7,371 bases of DNA from Lachnospiraceae bacterium UBA7188 (lineage in GTDB: Bacteria; Bacillota; Clostridia; Lachnospirales; Lachnospiraceae): the NCBI GenBank assembly GCA_002490995.1, contig DKVC01000123.1, positions 1 to 7,371 of the forward strand, given 5' to 3'. Shown in pieces: positions 5,990 to 7,371 of the stretch. The notes beneath the pieces were generated by a model. That model ran no database searches. It was given only the letters and a program-made list of their open reading frames with translations, and had not been told where the DNA came from. Made by a program: the position numbers and the translations under genes. Every line of letters starts with the position of its first letter. The first letter of the stretch is position 1.

Positions 5990-6012
5990 CTGCGGAAGAT
6001 TCTGCAGTTTTT
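5990..6012 (+). terminator. Terminator-like hairpin on the strand without genes
   Basis: CTGCGGA (5990-5996) pairs with TCTGCAG (6001-6007) with one G-U pair around a 4-base loop, followed by TTTTT (6008-6012). The shape is that of a small intrinsic terminator reading rightwards, yet no plus-strand gene lies upstream of it since 3199. It may be chance. Confidence 0.3.
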
Positions 6013-6113
6013 ATCCTGCTTTAAATAAAACGCACAGTACAAATTATTTCACGGCAATTCCTAAGTATAAAGTACCATATCTTCATCATGCGCTCCACCC
6101 CATGAATTTTTAT

Positions 6114-6137
6114 AAAAAACAAGGAGCCGTCGGTCCT
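6114..6137 (-). terminator. Probable terminator of the amber-interrupted gene
   Basis: On the minus strand, 15 bases after the TGA at 6152, AGGA...TCCT (6137-6122) forms a short interrupted stem that also contains CCG-A-CGG. It is followed after two bases by TTTTTT (6119-6114). The stem is weak but the position and T-run fit. Confidence 0.4.
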
Positions 6138-6151
6138 GAGTATAACTCTAT

Positions 6152-6646
6152 TCAATGTGCAGTACATATTACGGAAATTCCATAGTCCAGAATGACATTT
6201 CCTTCCCCGTCCGGCGTGGTATACCTGGGACAATTGTATCTCTCAAAACACCAGTCGTCCTCTTTTCTGACAAAACCGCCCTCCCGCAGCGCTTCCAGGC
6301 ACATGTCATGGGTTTCCATGGTAAAAAAGTCCCCGCTGCCCTCTTTGCCGGACAGATAACAGACCCCGTAATCCAGCGGTTCTATGTCAATGGCTTCAAA
6401 TCCCTCCGGGGATTCCGTTCCAGCCGGGAAAAACATGCCAATCCACCGCTCGGGCATCCCGTTTACGATGTGTACGGCGCCAATATAGGCATCCCCGTTA
6501 AGGGGAAGGCGCTGTTTCCTCTCCAATACCGCAAACCAGTCATGTTCCCACCATTCTCCCCAGTTCGGAGCGCCTGTATACTATCTGCCGATCAGCCGCG
6601 CCGCCGGCCAGCTCTCTTTCTTTATCTCCAACACTTTAACTGCCAT
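6152..6646 (-). pseudogene. GyrI-like effector-binding protein gene broken by an in-frame TAG
   Basis: Reading from ATG at 6646 (AAGGAG at 6653-6658, six bases away) gives MAVKVLEIKKESWPAARLIG-R, then TAG (6583-6581), then the same frame continues without a shift: YTGAPNWGEWWEHDWFAVLE and on to a TGA at 6152, 164 positions in all. The part after the amber contains GDAYIGAVHIV, ERWIGMFFPAG, GFEAIDIEPLDYGVCYLSG and RYNCPRYTTPDGEGNVILDY, which I recognise as the ending of GyrI-like/AraC effector-binding-domain proteins that bind small ligands. The two parts join smoothly as one normal N-terminus, so one substitution (for example from AAG or CAG) explains the break. The fragment after the stop has only a TTG at 6526 without an SD, so restart is unlikely. 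Alternatives: a sequencing error, or amber read-through. Confidence 0.8.
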
Positions 6647-6652
6647 ATCAGT

Positions 6653-6658
6653 CTCCTT
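6653..6658 (-). promoter_or_regulatory. Ribosome binding site of the broken GyrI-like gene
   Basis: AAGGAG on the minus strand, six bases before ATG at 6646. It is intact and shows that the gene's original start lies upstream of the amber codon. Confidence 0.75.
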
Positions 6659-6695
6659 ATCACCTGCTGTTTTTTTCTACGGTTCCTTCTTTTTT

Positions 6696-6791
6696 CTAAG
6701 ATTTCTTCTTTTCTTCTGCTGCGGCCTTCTGCATGAATACCATGGTCTCGTGGCTGACCTGTTCCAGCGTCGTCATAGCAGGTTCCCTCAT
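6696..6791 (-). CDS. Doubtful small ORF, 31 residues
   Basis: ATG at 6791 gives MREPAMTTLEQVSHETMVFM and then a Lys/Glu/Ala-rich tail ending EEKKKS. It sits between the zinc-ribbon gene's terminator and the broken GyrI-like gene. There is no SD before the first Met; the Met at residue 6 has AGGG eight bases upstream. The peptide could form one amphipathic helix. I do not recognise it; it may be chance or the tail of a lost gene. Confidence 0.2.
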   Translation of the reverse strand: MREPAMTTLEQVSHETMVFMQKAAAEEKKKS

Positions 6792-6807
6792 CTTTTCTCT
6801 GCATTGG

Positions 6808-6853
6808 AAAACAGCAGCCGGAACCGGAAGCGCCAATCCCGGCTGCCTGTTTT
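6808..6853 (-). terminator. Intrinsic terminator after the zinc-ribbon gene
   Basis: AAAACAGCAGCCGG (6808-6821) pairs with CCGGCTGCCTGTTTT (6839-6853), with a single bulged base, around a 17-base loop. Read on the minus strand the stem begins on the TAA stop codon of the zinc-ribbon gene (6854-6852) and ends in TGTTTT. The matching A-run on the other side means it could also stop rightward transcription. Confidence 0.8.
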
Positions 6854-7127
6854 AAGCTCTCCAGCGCTCCAGTGTGGGGAAATATTCCCGAAGCATGCCC
6901 CTGGCTTCCTCCACTGTTTTGGCTCGGCCTCCCTCCACTTCAAAGGGCGCGCAGAAGTCGATCATCTCCTCCAGGCTGCAGTCCTGGGCAAAGGCTCCGT
7001 CCTTGTAGCAGTAGCAGCAATACTTCTCGTTCCTGCTGCCGTCCTGATTGGTTCCGTACTGCTCTTCCTGCATGGGCATCCCGCAGCTCTGGCAGATCTT
7101 CAGTTCCTGTTTCATTGTGTTTTCCAT
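6852..7127 (-). CDS. Small zinc-ribbon protein
   Basis: 91 residues from ATG at 7127 (AAAGGAG at 7135-7141, seven bases upstream; a 12-residue extension to 7163 has no SD of its own). Two CxxC knuckles, C12-x2-C15 in ICQSCGMPM and C37/C38-x-C40 in YCCYCYKDG, form the expected four-cysteine zinc site. YGTNQDGSRNEKYC, SLEEMIDFCAP and the ending REYFPTLERWRA are typical of the short putative zinc-ribbon family common in Firmicutes (PF12674 type, from memory). The biochemical role is unknown; such proteins may bind nucleic acid or partner proteins, sometimes next to MerR-type regulators. Transcription ends at the terminator overlapping its stop codon. It is complete at both ends. Confidence 0.88.
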   Translation of the reverse strand: MENTMKQELKICQSCGMPMQEEQYGTNQDGSRNEKYCCYCYKDGAFAQDCSLEEMIDFCAPFEVEGGRAKTVEEARGMLREYFPTLERWRA

Positions 7128-7134
7128 TGTTGTT

Positions 7135-7141
7135 CTCCTTT
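7135..7141 (-). promoter_or_regulatory. Ribosome binding site of the zinc-ribbon gene
   Basis: AAAGGAG on the minus strand, seven bases before ATG at 7127. It selects this Met over the upstream one at 7163. Confidence 0.8.
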
Positions 7142-7150
7142 CGTTTTTCC

Positions 7151-7234
7151 TGCTCTCCCGCACCGGGGTGGTCTAAGGAAGGCCGCCCTCTGTCTTGTGT
7201 CAACCTTGACACGCTCTCCCATGCCAGGGTAGTC
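7151..7234. repeat. Pair of imperfect 23-bp direct repeats
   Basis: 7151-7173 and 7212-7234 match at 17 of 23 positions, sharing GCTCTCCC, then CC, GGGT and GTC at equal spacing. Each copy has a partial dyad (CTCCC...GGG). They flank the palindrome at 7197-7212 and lie directly upstream of the zinc-ribbon gene. They look like regulator binding sites rather than a mobile repeat. Confidence 0.5.
7197..7212. promoter_or_regulatory. Operator-like palindrome upstream of the zinc-ribbon gene
   Basis: GTGTCAA-CC-TTGACAC is a perfect 7-bp inverted repeat with a 2-base centre. Each arm contains a consensus -35 (TTGACA), one on each strand. On the plus strand TTGACA is followed by a CTCCC-6-GGGTAG dyad in the spacer, reminiscent of MerR-family promoters, but I find no good -10 on either strand. 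The regulator is not in the window. Confidence 0.4.
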
Positions 7235-7341
7235 CGGGGTTGCAGGCGTGTTTCTTTGCGCCGGATTCAACTATAGAAAGCTCTACCTGCTTCCTGATAG
7301 TATATACTGCGCACCGATTAAATTTGCAGTGCAACCCGACT

Positions 7342-7366
7342 AAGTCACTGCCTTAAGCAGTGACTT
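7342..7366 (+). terminator. Hairpin at the right edge, terminator or attenuator-like
   Basis: AAGTCACTGC (7342-7351) and GCAGTGACTT (7357-7366) form a perfect 10-bp stem around CTTAA, followed by TTAGA at the edge. The T-run favours rightward reading, but no plus-strand gene precedes it, so it may belong to a leader of a gene beyond the window. The 130 bases between it and the palindrome contain nothing else I can support. Confidence 0.4.
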
Positions 7367-7371
7367 TTAGA

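Larger units (their letters stand above)
5842..6151. other. 310-bp intergenic region upstream of the GNAT gene
   Basis: No gene is supported here; the minus frame open across it is the non-domain extension of the GNAT ORF. It holds the GNAT SD, the 12-bp inverted repeat (5902-5959) with a promoter-like pair inside, a smaller dyad TTAAGG/CCTTAA (5957-5973), a plus-strand hairpin with a T-run (5990-6012), and the presumed terminator of the broken gene (6114-6137). The stretch 6013-6110 is AT-rich with nothing I recognise. Confidence 0.6.

Noticed and set aside
6021..6233. 70-codon minus-strand ORF downstream of the GyrI-like gene
   Set aside because: It begins inside the GyrI-like reading frame in another phase, has no SD, and crosses the probable terminator.
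6152..6526. The post-amber 124-codon frame as an intact independent gene
   Set aside because: It starts at a TTG without an SD in the middle of a domain, and the same frame upstream of the TAG encodes the missing N-terminus with its own SD and ATG.
6750..7276. Plus-strand ORFs of 160 and 134 codons opposite the zinc-ribbon gene
   Set aside because: They are antisense to a recognisable zinc-ribbon protein with SD and terminator, and show no domain.
7297..7308. AGTATATACT palindrome as a promoter for the zinc-ribbon gene or a rightward gene
   Set aside because: A -10-like TATACT is present on both strands, but no -35 lies at 16-18 bp in either direction.

Overview
The window looks like chromosomal DNA from a Clostridia-type Firmicute, most plausibly a gut Lachnospiraceae member. 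I base this on strong AGGAGG-type ribosome binding sites, frequent TTG/GTG starts, roughly balanced base composition by eye, and family resemblances: an ECF sigma factor paired with a large one-pass membrane protein, a short zinc-ribbon protein, and a diverged Fpg/Nei-like protein. No species can be named from the sequence alone. There is no phage, IS transposase, CRISPR array, rRNA or tRNA.

Left third (1-3199, + strand): an AraC-family regulator (90-881), then an ECF-type sigma factor with a TTG start (1008-1568). The sigma stop codon overlaps the start of a 544-residue membrane protein (1565-3199) in an ATGA junction. The sigma factor and membrane protein form a translationally coupled signalling pair: cytoplasmic N-terminus, one transmembrane helix, long extracytoplasmic part. 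Just before the helix the membrane protein carries seven perfectly phased copies of an 8-residue basic repeat, a coding 24-bp minisatellite.

Middle (3311-5076, - strand): a Fpg/Nei (MutM)-like protein converges on the sigma operon. It keeps the H2TH core and the four-cysteine zinc finger but has lost the N-terminal catalytic proline and other signature residues. Upstream of it lies a non-coding array of eight 22-25-bp repeats, and upstream of that a class I SAM-dependent methyltransferase with a GTG start and its own probable promoter.

Right part (5320-7371, mostly - strand): a RimJ/RimL-like GNAT acetyltransferase whose true start is an internal TTG; a 12-bp perfect inverted repeat upstream of it that may be a dispersed element carrying a promoter; a GyrI-like effector-binding gene broken by an in-frame amber codon; a doubtful 31-codon ORF; a clear intrinsic terminator; a 91-residue zinc-ribbon protein; and a palindrome plus direct-repeat cluster upstream of that gene. 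A hairpin sits at the right edge.

The sigma/membrane-protein pair is the only evident functional system. The minus-strand genes look like independent small transcription units (DNA repair-like, methyltransferase, acetyltransferase, small-molecule binding) rather than one pathway. The most interesting points are the two unrelated minisatellites, one in frame and one not, the residue losses in the Fpg-like protein, and the amber-interrupted gene.
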